Positions 12,310-24,334 of a stretch of DNA of 64,000 nucleotides are shown one piece after another. Position 1 is the stretch's first letter. Every line of letters begins with the position of its first letter. Origin of the DNA: Asterias rubens (lineage: Eukaryota > Echinodermata > Asteroidea > Forcipulatida > Asteriidae); NCBI RefSeq assembly GCF_902459465.1, contig NC_047071.1, forward strand, positions 11,552,385 through 11,616,384, in the 5' to 3' direction. A model generated the notes under the pieces. The model ran no database searches. It was not told the origin of the DNA and saw nothing but the letters and a program-made list of their open reading frames with translations. A program made the translations under genes and the position numbers.

Positions 12310-13198
12310 TCCAGTTCTTTCTATATAACATAGTGGGTCTGATGAACACTGTTGGTATTTACATGTTGGGTGGGTGTGCCGTGAACTCACAACTTAGAAA
12401 GATTATCTTCTAATAAAAGCAGTAATCAAACATCCTGAATTGTTATAGAGCTTGAAGCCTCTTGATTACAAAGAGGGGACTTGTACTTTACGAACCTTTC
12501 TGGTAGGCAAGACACTACACTATCCCCATGGGGAAGTTTTTACATTCAGTGTCATATGATGATCAATGTTCACTTACTTGTGGGGCGGGTGTGTCGTTAA
12601 CTCACAACTCAGAAAGAGTTCTATATGTCAAATTTAACATAGAAGTAATCAAACATTTCGAATTGCTATATAGGATGCAACCTCTTTTTACAAATAGGGC
12701 CTCGTACTTTACAGAGCCTTTCTGGTATGCAAGACACTACACTCTTCCAATGGGGAAGTTTTTACATTCAGTGTCATATGATGATCAATGTTGGTACTTT
12801 GTAGGAAGGGGTGTGTCGTTAACTCACAACTCAGAAAGAGTTCTCTATGTCAAATTTAACATAGAAGTAATCAAACATAGTAGGATGCAACCTCTTTTAA
12901 CAAAATGCGGGACCTCGTACTTTACAGAGCCTTTCTGGTAGGCAAGACACTATTCTATTCCCATGGGGAAGTTTTTACATTCAGTTTCATTATGATGATC
13001 AATGTTGATACTCTGTGGGGTGGGTGTGTCGTTAACTCACAACTCAGAAAGATTAATAAAAAGAGTGACATTGTACTTCCAATGGCTTTTTTAATCACTA
13101 CACTGGTCAACATTCGGTACGATGAACAACGTTTATACTTGCATGAGTGGTGGGTTTGCCGTGAACTCACAATTTAGAAAGATTATCTTCTGATGTCA
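12310..13198 (+). repeat. Satellite-like tandem array, unit about 213-222 bp, about 4 copies
   Basis: Unit words ATGGGGAAGTTTTTACATTC and TAACTCACAACTCAGAAAGA recur at 12528, 12750 and 12963. A degenerate unit lies on each side (GTGAACTCACAACTTAGAAA, GTGAACTCACAATTTAGAAA). The 222-bp spacing keeps frame, so a repeated ORF appears; I treat it as non-coding. Confidence 0.93.
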
Positions 13199-13202
13199 AA
13201 CT

Positions 13203-13530
13203 TAAAGACACTGGACACTATTGGTAATTGTCAAAGACCAGTCTTCCCACTTTGTGTAATCGCAACATATGCATAAAATAACAAACCTGGGAAAATTTGA
13301 GCTCATTTGGTCGTCGAAGTTGCGAGATAATAATGAAAGAAAAGGCACCCTTGTCACACGAAGTTGTATGCTTTCAGATGCTTGATGAGGGCTCGAAATC
13401 AAATTCGTGGAAAATTACTTCTTTCTCGAAAACTACGTCACTTCAGAGGGAGCCGTTTCTCACACTGTTTTATCCCATCAACAGCTCCCCATTACTCATT
13501 ACCAAGTAAGGTTTTGTGCTAATAATTCAA
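13203..13530 (-). mobile_element. Family A MITE, truncated
   Basis: Starts TTAAAGACACTGGACACTAT and reads the family in reverse to TTACCAAGTAAGG; the far terminus is lost. It follows directly on the satellite-like array. Confidence 0.9.
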
Positions 13531-13624
13531 TTCAACATAATGCTTCGTGTCTATCTTTCACGGTTTAAGCCAATGTCAGTGCGAAATGTCCATAATGTAT
13601 CAGTTTACAGAAACTTTCGAAATG

Positions 13625-13767
13625 GATAGCAGGCTGGCTCAAGCTCTGGTGTTTGTGATCAGCAGATTGGGGGTCCGAGTCCCGGTCTTGACATTTTTGT
13701 CCTTGTGCAAGATGATTATATACCATAACTGTTTATCCTTCGGATGGGACATTATAAAACCTTTATA
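13625..13767 (+). mobile_element. tRNA-headed SINE fragment
   Basis: CTCTGGTGTTTGTGATCAGC, a degraded B box (GGGTCCGAGTCCC) and TTCGGATGGGAC match the SINE at 27851. Confidence 0.7.
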
Positions 13768-14051
13768 GGTCAGTTCTGGTGCTGATTTACCGGAGTGTGG
13801 GTTCGAATCCCGGTCGTGACACGAGTGTCCTTGAGCAAGATACTTTACTATAATTGCTTCTCTTCACCCAGGGGTATAAATGGGTACCTGCGAGGGTAGA
13901 ATTTGATATTGTGAATGAAAAAGTATTTGGAGCGATATAAACTGTTGCCCAAATTGTATACTCCCAAGGGAGCTGAGAAACATCAAAAGGGATGTTATTG
14001 GTCCTATGTCCAGGGCACTAATGTAAAGCGCAATTGGTTATTATTATTACT
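13768..14051 (+). mobile_element. tRNA-headed SINE with V-SINE-like centre
   Basis: B box GGTTCGAATCC, then GTCCTTGAGCAAGATACTTT and GGTATAAATGGGTACCTG, which resemble the conserved centre of V-SINEs (from memory). It ends at an ATT-rich tail, TTATTATTATTAC. Confidence 0.75.
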
Positions 14052-15182
14052 GTTTTGTAAAAGAACCCACAACACTTATCGTGAAAGAGAAGAGGTTAAT
14101 CCCCAATTTCCCGCAGTTGTCATGTCGAGCTCATCCAGTGGGATGTAGCCCTCTCAATGAGCTCGCCATTTCCCTCATGTCGTACCCGGGTAGGATGATG
14201 TTGTCCATCCACCTCTTTCTCTGCTTGTCCCGTTTCCTCCTCAATGTTGTTGGTTGCCAATCTGCTATTCTGGTCCATCTATAACGCTAGACGTTCGTGT
14301 TTTCTTTCCAATTTTACTGTGACGTTTTCTTAAATTTACCACTGCATCTTGTTGTGTCCCCGGTGAATATTATTTCCATTTTCGAGTTTTTTTTGTTGTT
14401 GCTGCGCGTGTTTCCACAGTATTATGTCTTTAGTTGCAATGCCTTGTTGTTCGTATTATTTGCCGATTTTAGTATACATTTCATAAGACAAGTCGCAAGC
14501 TTTGTTTGGTTATAGAAGATGACAGTCCCATTTTTTTAAAAGCATTTTTTTATGTATAGAATTTCGTGTGTTGTTGATGTTAGTAGGCCTACCCCCAGTG
14601 ACCATAGTCCACAACTGATCGCAAGCAGAGGGCGCTATCCACTATAGCCATTCTGCTATCCCTCAGTCTGTAATAATCGACAGTATCCCGAATGCTATTT
14701 TTGCTCTCTGTAGTAAAGAATTGTCGTTCTCAAAAACATTCCCGATTTCTTTTTTAAAGGATTCCCTACTTTTTAAATCGATTTAGAATAATACAAAAAA
14801 TCCCCTTTCGGAAACGCTCTAAAGACAGTGGAAATGGTTGGTGTACAGAAATAAAAATGTAGTCCCGAGCAGGTCTAGTGATAACTGCGGGCTACAGTTA
14901 AATCTCACACCAGACCGCACTATAGGGACCCGACTGGAATTTCTATTCAAAATAACTCAGTTGTTTGCATAAGATCCTGACTCCAGATACAGTTTTTGAA
15001 ATGAGATATTATGAACACCACGTCACTTCATAATCGCTAGTTCATCACGGACTACAACAAAACCAAACCAAAATTATTACATGTTTATCGTCCTTCCTTT
15101 TTGAAATAAGGATAAATGTTTTTTGTGTTCTTTCTTTTTAAATGGCTGCCCGACACAACAGACAAACGGCTGAGCTATTTTT
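14052..15182. other. Intergenic, no gene recognised
   Basis: Mixed AT-rich sequence with no recognisable exon or repeat. Confidence 0.4.
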
Positions 15183-15568
15183 TTAAAGACACTGGACACT
15201 CTTGGTAACTGTCAAAGACCAGTCTTCCCACTTGCTGTATCTCAACATATGCATGAAATAACAAACCTGTGAAAATTTGAGCTCAATCAGTCATCGAAGT
15301 TGCGAGATAATAATCTAAGAAAAAACACCATTGTCACACGATGTTGTGTGTTTTCAGATGCTTGATTTCGAGACCTCAAATTCTAAATCTGAGGTCTCGA
15401 AATCAAATTCGTGGAAAATTACTTCTTTTTCGAAAACTACGGCTCTTCAGAGGGAGCCGTTTCTCACAATGTTTTAAACTATCAACCTTTCCCCATTACT
15501 CGTTACCAAGTAAGGTTCTATGCTAACACACATTTGGAGTAATTACCAATAGTGTCCACTGCCTTTAA
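15183..15568 (-). mobile_element. Family A MITE (full length)
   Basis: Runs TTAAAGACACTGGACACTCT to GTGTCCACTGCCTTTAA; hairpin GAGACCTCAAATTC ... GAGGTCTCG at about 15370-15402. Confidence 0.95.
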
Positions 15569-16786
15569 ACTGTTTTGCTTTCTGAGATCATAAGAATATA
15601 TCCCTTTTCCTTGAAAAAATCTTAAGACCTGTGTTTTTATCAGTGATATTCTGTAAATACTTCTCTGATTGAAACTAAAGAACTTGTCTGTGATTTTTGT
15701 CATTAATAACACAATATGCCGCTTTGTTTGCCACCTTTGTGGATATTTAAACACTGATGGTCGAGCTTCCAGTGCTTTTTAAAAGTATATTTTGATGTGC
15801 TAGTTGTCTTATATAACTTAGCAGCCGATGTTTTTGACTCTTTTAATAGTGTAAAGCGCTCAGCAACTGGTTTGAAGTTTGGCTCTGTCTAAATCCTGCT
15901 TATTTTTATTATCTTTAAAGGGAAGCGGTCGGGGACGCCAAACACGTTTTTAATTGTATATGGCCTTATCAAGCTATACACAAATCATTAAATCATATTC
16001 TTATACACGCCGTGTGACTGTGAGTCCCCCAACGGCAGGCCCACCCACCGGGCCAAGCATCGCTCCATTAATTCCCCCGTTTGTTTTTAATTCCAATAAA
16101 GAATGCGTGCCTAAATCTATTTTGCCAACAAATTTACAGAGTAAATACAATTGACACGCAGCATAGAGTGCCGACAAAGTCGCGAGGAATCCCAGTCCTG
16201 CCCCCAAGTGCCAGATCGTGTCCCCAAACTTGCCCCAATGCATTCTCTCAAAAACATATACACCGTCTCTATATCTATCTACCAGCAGTCATGGTTAATA
16301 TACCCAAATATAGCTTTCCATAGTCATCAGTCCGTTGTTATAAAACAAAAAACAGTGTGAAGGGCCCTCAAGAAACACTCCTAATGCGTTTCGACTATCC
16401 CCAATTTGCCTCCACAAATTGCTTTTTTTTGTTCCTTTTTTTTTTTTTTTTTTTTTGAAATGCATTACCCGAAAAATACATAACTTCATTTTGGTTTTGT
16501 AAAAGCTGAACCAAAGAGCCCATCTGCGTAACATACCAAACCAGCGGGTCCTAGATACAAGTTGACAGGACACCGCGGAGGTCCAATCTGCCACAAGCGG
16601 TTACATGTACACTATTTTTCAGCCGCCGGCTACGAACCTAATATCATTCTCTCGCAGCCCCGGTTGAAATTATTAATACTACTGGAAACTGATGCTTTTT
16701 ATTTTGGGGCGGGCTTTTGATGGAGCGCCCCCACGCGTCGGCTAACAATGTAGATTATGTTTTAGAAGTACAGCTGGCCTGTGGGT
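15569..16786. other. Intergenic, one small ORF
   Basis: Poly-T of about 20 at 16437-16456. The only frame of note is the minus-strand small ORF at 16001-16243. Confidence 0.4.
16001..16243 (-). CDS. Small ORF (80 aa) with one hydrophobic segment, unrecognised
   Basis: ATG at 16243; the frame has a strongly hydrophobic run (LGAGLGFLATLSALYAACQL) and a Gly-rich end (GGINGAMLGPVGGPAVGGL). No obvious splice sites or homology that I recognise. It may be a chance frame in a locally GC-rich patch. Confidence 0.15.
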   Translation of the reverse strand: MHWGKFGDTIWHLGAGLGFLATLSALYAACQLYLLCKFVGKIDLGTHSLLELKTNGGINGAMLGPVGGPAVGGLTVTRRV

Positions 16787-17369
16787 TTAAAGGCAGTGGA
16801 TACTATTGGTAACTACTCAAAATAATTATTATCATAAAACCTTTCTTGATTACGAGTAATGGGGAGAGGTTGATAGTGTACAAATATTGACTGCTTCGAG
16901 TGTTATGGTTAAAACTTTGACTCCCGAGGTGATCCCCGGAGCGTTCTATTTTCCCTCGGCTTCGCCTCGGGAAAATAGAACGCTCTCCGGGGATAACCCA
17001 ATGAAACGGCAGAGTATTGGTAAGGGGTGTTATAATATAAAACATTGTGAGAAACAGCTCCCTCTGAGGTGACGTAGTTTTCGAGAAAGAAGTTATTTTC
17101 CACGATTTTGATTTCGAGACCTTAGATTTAGAATTTGAGGTCTCGAAATCAAGCATCTGAAAGCACACAACTTCGTGTGACCATGGTGCGAGAGAAAGGT
17201 GTGTTTTTTCTTCTTTTGTTTTCATTAATATCTCGCAACTTCAACGACAAGTTGAGCTAAACTTTTCACAGGTTTGATATTTTATGCATTTTTATGTTGA
17301 GACTGTGAAGACTTCACCAACTGTGGAGACTAGTCTTTGACATTTACCAATAGTGTCCACTGTATTTAA
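16787..17369 (+). mobile_element. Family A MITE with a nested hairpin insertion
   Basis: Ends TTAAAGGCAGTGGATACTAT and GTGTCCACTGTATTTAA. Foreign sequence of about 150 bp splits it after GGTTGATAGTG (about 16877). Confidence 0.93.
16925..17000. repeat. Near-perfect hairpin nested in family A
   Basis: GATCCCCGGAGCGTTCTATT / CCCTCGG ttcg CCTCGGG / AATAGAACGCTCTCCGGGGA forms a long stem with a tetraloop-like tip at about 16960. Confidence 0.9.
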
Positions 17370-17424
17370 GGCAGATTTCATAATAAAGGCGAATACAGAT
17401 CAAGGGCGGGGGACATGGTCTGTA

Positions 17425-17605
17425 TTAAAGGCACTAGACACTATTGGTAATTACTCAAAATAACTGTTAGCACAACAACTAACTTGATAAACGAGCAATG
17501 GGGAGCTGTGTTTTTTTTTCTGTCATTATTCTCCTGCAACTGCGGTTACTAATTGAGTCAAAATTGCACAGAGTGTTGTTGTATGCATATGTTTGTATGA
17601 TGTAA
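17425..17605 (+). mobile_element. Family A remnant with internal deletion
   Basis: TTAAAGGCACTAGACACTAT and the following segment match the 5' part; it then jumps to TGTCATTATTCTCCTGCAAC. Confidence 0.75.
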
Positions 17606-17883
17606 AGAATCATAATGATATTGTTTGTCAAAAAATCTACAATGTGCAATGCATTAGAACCACAGCTAAGCAGAATACATCGTGACGAAGTGTTTCCATC
17701 CAGTCAAGCGCCACCACTACGTATGGTCGTGCCAACCGTAATAAATGGTGAGCACCATCTTACACATCGGAAAATACCACGAAACAATTAATTTGTATTT
17801 GTACATATGGACACTTCAGAAATACCATTTTTAAAAGAACTGATGTGTGAGAACGACTCATAGCAGCTTGTTTGCAAAAAGGA

Positions 17884-17987
17884 AACCTATAATCTTAACA
17901 CCGTAGCTCATTGAGAAAATAAAAACTTTAAAAGTGAACCTATAATCTTAACACCGTAGCTCATTGAGAAAATAAAAACTTTAAAAG
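17884..17987 (+). repeat. 53-bp tandem duplication
   Basis: CCTATAATCTTAACACCGTA ... AAAACTTTAAAAG is repeated without a mismatch over nearly its whole length. Confidence 0.97.
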
Positions 17988-18084
17988 AAACAACATACAC
18001 ATACCCACAATAAATCACTCAAAGAAACCGAGGTTTGGAAGGGATTTAGTACCCCTATAATTCGACTCCTCCCCCTCCCTCTTC

Positions 18085-18295
18085 CAATGCGGCGAACTGT
18101 GTACAAATTTCGTCTGCATAGCGCCCTCTTTTGAATCCAAGTCCATGTAAATTCCGAACGGTGGACAGAATCTCCAGGATGCTGTCCCCAAGAGATTCTG
18201 TTTCCCATACGGCGAACTATGAACAAACTTCTCCTGACAGCGCCCTCTTTTGAAATGAGGGGCGGGGGAATCCCCGGAGGACAGATTCCCTAGGC
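18085..18295. repeat. Family J repeat, two direct copies
   Basis: Words GGCGAACT, AGCGCCCTCTTTTGAA and ACAGAATCTCC or GATTCTGT recur about 110 bp apart; a relative is at 26690-26812. Confidence 0.75.
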
Positions 18296-18299
18296 AACG

Positions 18300-19907
18300 G
18301 CACAATCAAATTATTGTTCTTAACGCCATTAATAAGAACGTTGTGTCTTTACATTTTTATTTTATTCACATAAATTTTTATTTCACATACAATTGATTTC
18401 ATTCACAAAGACAATAAAAAGATAGTTGAATATTTTACACACCAAACAAAAATTCCGCATTTTTTATATAACAACTATACTTAATAGTTATATATAGCTT
18501 TACAAAACACATTATGCGTATCCAACCAAATAACACTTAATAACACTATAATTAATTTTGAGTTAATAAATATTCAAGATAAATGAAAACATCAAAATCG
18601 TTACGATCCAAACTTTACTTTAGACTATATAACTGTTCTCAAAATTATTTTTTAAGTTGGAAAATGACACACATTAATAACCATAATTGATAAAATCTCG
18701 ATCTTATACACAGAATGTTTTGAGAAATTTGTAATTATTTTTATTTGGGGTTTTCCGTAAGTTTGATATTCATTTAAATATTTAATTCTTGCTGGGACTA
18801 ATCGTACATGGTATGCGAGTACGTTCTAAATATGCTCTGTAAATTACGTATGTCTCATACACCAAACTCGCACTGATATGTAGTTAGATTCATAAAAACC
18901 TCAGACAGTTTCGCTATTCCTATTGGTGGAGAGCGCGTCACATGGGATGTTTAAACCTTTGATAATGACCAGTGTGTATGACCGGTTATGAGCGGATACT
19001 CCATGCTAGTCTTGGTGCAAGACGTTTCTTGTCACGGACGATGCGCTGTTGGTGAGTTGGCCGCGCTGTGTGTGTGAAGGAAAATGATAACGTGTTGCCG
19101 GTTCTAAACGGCCGTGAAATAACGAGTCACTACACTTTACATCCCTTAATCACAATACATTTATGGTTATAACATGTTGTTTTCTTCAGTCGTTTAGGTG
19201 AAAATGGTTCCAGATTGGGTCACAAAGTTTAAACATTCATGTTATTCATACGAGCACAACGGGCTATTGTGTTTCAATTTATTAAGTCTAATATTATTTA
19301 CACTGCAACATAAGATGCTAATGTTTCCTTTGAATTGTGTTTACCCGGTCTTAAATTGTTAACAGGTGAATGTTGAATGAAGAGCCTTTTTGTGTAAATA
19401 TAACAATATCTCAAATTATGTAACTTCTATGTTTCCAACGCCCTTATGATTGACAGCTAAAATTAGTCGTAAGATTGTCGATGTATTACTTGATGAGGCA
19501 GGTTTTGAAGTTCACAAGTTCAAAACAATTCCACATTATTGTTCCACTTATTGTGTTTTGGGACCTTACCACATTCGCATGTCAGTGTATTAAAGCGTAT
19601 ACACGTACCGCCATATTATTAAAAAACCTTACATTTGTGTACTATTACGATAAGTCCAAACTTTGTGTGTACACTCTAAAAATAGTGTTTGGTTTTACAC
19701 ACATCTAAGTGTAAGTTTTATACCCTCTTTGTTCACATGTTTAGCCTTTAAACATGTTTAATTAATGGATACAACATGTGTTCAAACTCTAAACACAGTG
19801 TTACGGTGTACGTACGTGTACGAAATGAAAATGATAGTTGAATGTGATTTTAAGATACATTTCTTGACAAAACTAGTTTTGCTGACACCCGAAGAAAGCA
19901 TACACCT
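18300..19907. other. Intergenic, very AT-rich, no gene recognised
   Basis: No recognisable exon, hairpin or known repeat apart from short A/T runs. Confidence 0.45.
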
Positions 19908-19962
19908 GAGGTCGGTGCTTTCAGAGGTCGGTGCTTTCAGAGGTCGGTGCTTTCAGAGGTCG
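19908..19962 (+). repeat. 16-bp tandem repeat, 3.4 copies
   Basis: Unit GAGGTCGGTGCTTTCA, perfect copies. Confidence 0.98.
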
Positions 19963-19974
19963 TGTCGACGCTAA

Positions 19975-20379
19975 ATGGTTCAAGAGATTGAACTCCAGCT
20001 CTGGTGTTTCTGATCAGCAGAGTGTGGGTTCGATTCCCAGTCGTGACACCAGTGTCCCGAAATCAAGATACTTATTACCATAATGCTTCGCCCTTCGGAT
20101 GGGACGTAACGCCGTTGGTTCTGTGTGCCGTGCCAACGCACGTAAAATAACCCAGTGTACTTATCGAAAACAGAAGGGGTTCGCCCCGGTGTTCCTGGTT
20201 TGATTGGCAGCATGTTGCGCCACCGCACTTGTAAAACATTACATGGTGCAATGTAAAAGGAGTAGGTCTCATACTTCAAACGTTGTCCCACATACCTTTA
20301 AGACAAACTCTGAATGTTAAAGCGCCTTGATCGTCACAGAGTGACGGATAACATCGCTACAAAGAAGCCACTATTATTA
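19975..20379 (+). mobile_element. tRNA-headed SINE (degenerate)
   Basis: CTGGTGTTTCTGATCAGCAG, B box GGTTCGATTCCCA, CGCCCTTCGGATGGGACGTA and GGGGTTCGCCCCGGTGTTCC match the copy at 27851; it ends in ATTATTAT. Confidence 0.85.
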
Positions 20380-20683
20380 TAGAAACAGAGATAATGAATG
20401 ACAACGGCAGTACAGAAATTGTGTAAAATAAGCTATCTCAGTATTGCTTTGTGTGTTTTATGTTCAAAGTCACCGCATAATCTACGCGTATTCATTGGTT
20501 TGTCTTATTGTAGTTGGCAAGACACGTAAGCATTTTGAAATGAGGACCTGCCTCAATAAATCTTATTAATTTATTATAAAAACAGATATACACAAAGAAT
20601 TAGTTTATTACAGCAGCCTGACATTAAAAGCAACGGACCTTTTTACAAATATAAGAATCGTCCACTATAAAAGAAAAACAAAG

Positions 20684-21073
20684 TTAAAGGCAGTGGACAT
20701 TATTGGTAAATACTCAAAATAATTATTAGCATAAAACCTTACTTGGTAACGGGTAATGGGGAGAGGATGATAGGATATAACATTGTGAGAAACAGCTCCC
20801 TCTGAAGTAACGTAGCTTAAGAAGTAGAAAGAAGTAATTTTCCACGAATTTAAAATCGAGACCTCAGATTTAGAATGTGAGGTCTCGAAATCAAGCATCT
20901 GAAAGCACACAACTTCGTGCGACAAGGGTGTTTTTTCTTCCATTAATATCTCGCAACTTCGACGACCGATTGAGCTCAAATTTTAACAGGTTTGTTATGT
21001 TATGCATATATTGAGATACACCAACTGTGAAAACTAGTCTTTGACAATTACCAACAGTGTCCAGTGTCTTTAA
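20684..21073 (+). mobile_element. Family A MITE (full length)
   Basis: TTAAAGGCAGTGGACATTAT to GTGTCCAGTGTCTTTAA; it ends about 100 bp from the receptor's stop codon, so it may lie in the 3' UTR. Confidence 0.95.
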
Positions 21074-21169
21074 GCAATTTAAAGGTTGCAGTATTACTGT
21101 ATAAGAACGTATATAATGAGGAAGAAATTATAGTATTACAAACAAATGCAGAAGAATTCTTCAGTCCCG

Positions 21170-21759
21170 TCACAAGATGGACACTCTCATGGAGGACATA
21201 AGTAGAATAGTGACGACTACGACTGAAATAAGCATTGAAAATATGACCAGGAAGAGACGATCCAGTACCATTGCCACCTCCTGCCACTCGGTGGAGATCT
21301 GTTGGCTCTTATCCTCGTCGCGTCCCCGCCTCACCAGATAACCAACGTTCTTAGAAATAGACGTCATGTATTGCTCGATCACCGAATCGCCCGCCGTGTA
21401 CAGTCTTTCCTTTGATCTGTCAGCCTTGTTGTCCGACGACATTCGTACAGGGCTCCCTCTGTCGTCCTCGGCGTGCTGCTCCTCGATGCCGTCGTCGCCT
21501 TCGAAGATAGGGTTGAGGACGCCCCCTCGCGACGACATGTTGGCGAAGTCCGTCTCGGAGGGACTGTGCATCTCTAACTCCATGGAGGACTGGGAGATCT
21601 GGCTGCGGACTCGGAGGATCTTGGCTAGTTTGACCAGAATGAGACGGTGGGCCCACCGGGGTACATGCGTGCTGTCCCCCCGGTGGTGGATGCTGAGCAC
21701 CACGACTGTAAGAGCCGCGCAGACACCAACCAGAATAATAATGGCGGCGTAAAACTGAC
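21170..21759 (-). CDS. nAChR-like exon 7 (TM3, cytoplasmic loop, TM4, stop)
   Basis: Terminal coding exon, residues 303-497. TM3 is followed by [14 protein letters not shown], an acidic and Ser-rich cytoplasmic loop, an amphipathic segment before TM4 ([15 protein letters not shown]), TM4, and the tail SMRVSIL. The acceptor is TATACAG. The exon is richer in GC than the flanking introns. Confidence 0.95.
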
Positions 21760-22282
21760 CTGTATAAACGGGAAAAGGTTCAAAACAAACTCAAATCAAT
21801 TCGCAGTTAGTGCCCAAAGACGTTCGCGAGAACTTATTTTGTGCCTTTCTGCCAAACCTTCCGCAGCTAAAAAACTTGTAAACCACACCTGTTTTAAGGA
21901 CTGGTTTGTACAAACTTGTATGCAGTGTTTGTGAATTTGGAAGAGTTATCGTCTGCAAAAAGCAGGGAAAACCTGATGTGAACATTTCCATGTAACTGCT
22001 TTTTGAAGTTTGAATAAACATTTGTTATTAACAACGTTGTCATATTTGTTGACCAGCGACCATAACTGTGTGATATCAATACGATACTCGACATGGGGCA
22101 ATGTGTATCCCCCCCCACCCAACCCCTCGACTGTATCTTTATTGCATGCTTAGAATCTCTTGGTTTCTTCAGGGCGGCACTTCTATAACCGAGGAAAATT
22201 TGTTGCGACATAGGGAGGAAACATTGGGGGATGATACCCCCCCCCTGCCCTATACGAGGCATGGTATACCCCCCCCCCCCCC

Positions 22283-22317
<35 letters not shown>

Positions 22318-24302
22318 GTGGCTCTACCGGCAGTGGGGCAGTTTCTTACATAGGCACCCATTACCGTCTGTATTATTCTATCTTATCTACTATGACCTTG
22401 ATCACCTCGCAACTGCACAGCGTTTATCCTCTCATCGCCATGGATAAGTTTGTTTTGAGCTTTTCAGCCAAGAACCAAGAACACCACGTTTAACACTTAC
22501 CAATTAGAGGCACAACCTCGGACGTAGGTGGAATGGTTTCAGCAACAAGCAGGAGGAACACGGTCAATGAGAGTAGAATGGTGATGGTCAGAGTGATCTT
22601 CTCTCCAGCGTCGGATGGCAGGAAGAATCCCAGGAGAACGATCGACGAGATGAGGACGCAAGGAAGAACGAGGTTGAGCATATAGAACAGTGAGCGACGC
22701 TCCAGTATCACGTGGAAGTGGATGACTGGGTACGGTTCGGCGCAGCAGGGCTGGAAGGTAACTTCTCGGGATGCTGGCATTTCTGTATGGAAGAATATAT
22801 GACTCAATTGTGATAAAAGCTGAACAGATTAGTAAAAAAAAAATTTCAAAAACGGGCTTCAATCTCAGACTGAGTTTTGTGAATCTGAAATTCCTAAAGA
22901 AAACAAAACATGACATTAAGTTTCACTCACAGTGAGTAGGGATTCATGCCATGGCCAAACACCTGATACTGTTCAAAAAGGAAGGAAACCCTTTAATTAC
23001 GTTAGTAAAGAAATTGTTTAAAGGCAGTGGACACTATTGGTAATTAGTCAAAATAATTATTAGCATAAAACCTTACTTGGTAACGAGTAATCAAAAGAGG
23101 TTGGTAGTATAAAACATTGTGAGAAACGGCTCCCTCTGAAGTGGAGTAGTTTTCGAGAAAGAAGTAATTTTCCACGAATTTGATTTCGAGACCTCAAGTT
23201 TAGAACTTGAGGTCTCGAAATCAACCATCTAAACGCACACAACTTCGTGTGACAAGGGTGTTTTTTTCTTTCAATATTATCTCGCAACTTCGACGGCCAA
23301 TTGAGCTCAAATTTTCACAGGTTTGTTATTTCATGCATATGGTGAGATACACCAAGTGAGAAGACTGATCTTTGACAGTTACCAATAGTGTCTACTGTCT
23401 TTAAAGCACACAGCGTGTGCAAGGAGTGTGCAGCTGCAGTTTGAACTATCGATTTCAGAGTTTAGACCAACTTTACAGCGTGACTTTATTCTAAATGGAT
23501 AACGACAGGGGACAAGTGTAGTTGACTTGTTTACCCTAACATGTCCACAGCGCCCTCTGTATGGTCAATATTTGATCGATCACATGGTCAAAAGATCGGG
23601 ACCTAACCATTAAGAGTTTATATTAATCGTTACCGGAGCCAAGCAGTAAAGTCGTTGCCGAGTCGGCAGATATTATGGCTACGACTTCGGCTGGATCGCC
23701 GAGCCATGTTTTATTGTTAGGTGTTACGATCTTTGTTTTTTAAATCTGATGAGGGCGGTCCCCCCCCCCTACCCTCCCTATTTGCTATTTATGCGCACGC
23801 ATGTTTCACACTCACCAATCAAATCCCATTCCCCATTACCCGTGAACCTGGACGTGTCTGCTTCTGTGACGTTGAGCTGTAGGTTCAGCTGGTAACCGTT
23901 GAACGTCCACGAGCCGAACTTGAGCGTGCAGTTCTGTATATCGAACGGGAAGAACAGCGGATTCATCTTGCAGGCGCTCATCAAGATGGCCGGGGCTCGC
24001 CACGTGACTAAACCCTCTGAGTCAATGAGGGCGCGAGTCTGCCGGATACCGCCCTCTAAGTTGTCATTTGCACTGTCGGGAAAAAAAATGAGGAGGAACA
24101 AGGAATATTGAAGAACTGATTGTTGGACCAATTAAATCCTCGTTTATGTCTACTTTTACAAAAATTTAACATGTAAAGCATCAAACACTTTAAGAGGTTT
24201 TCTGTGAATTAGTGCACTATTCTCAAAAGTCATTCTGTTGCTAAAGTTTTGGTTCTGTCGTTGTCGTTGTCGTTGTCATTGTCATTGTCATTGTCGTTGT
24301 CT

Positions 24303-24334
<32 letters not shown>

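Noticed and set aside
12528-12941. 137-codon frame with an internal 74-residue repeat
   Set aside because: The satellite unit is 222 bp, a multiple of three, so repeated open frames arise by chance; no motif is present and outer units are not open.
21366-21752. 128-codon plus-strand frame
   Set aside because: It is antisense to the receptor's last exon, which fits the family on the other strand.
21894-22361. Frames spanning the poly-C/poly-A tract (poly-Lys, poly-Phe)
   Set aside because: These are homopolymer artefacts inside receptor intron 6.
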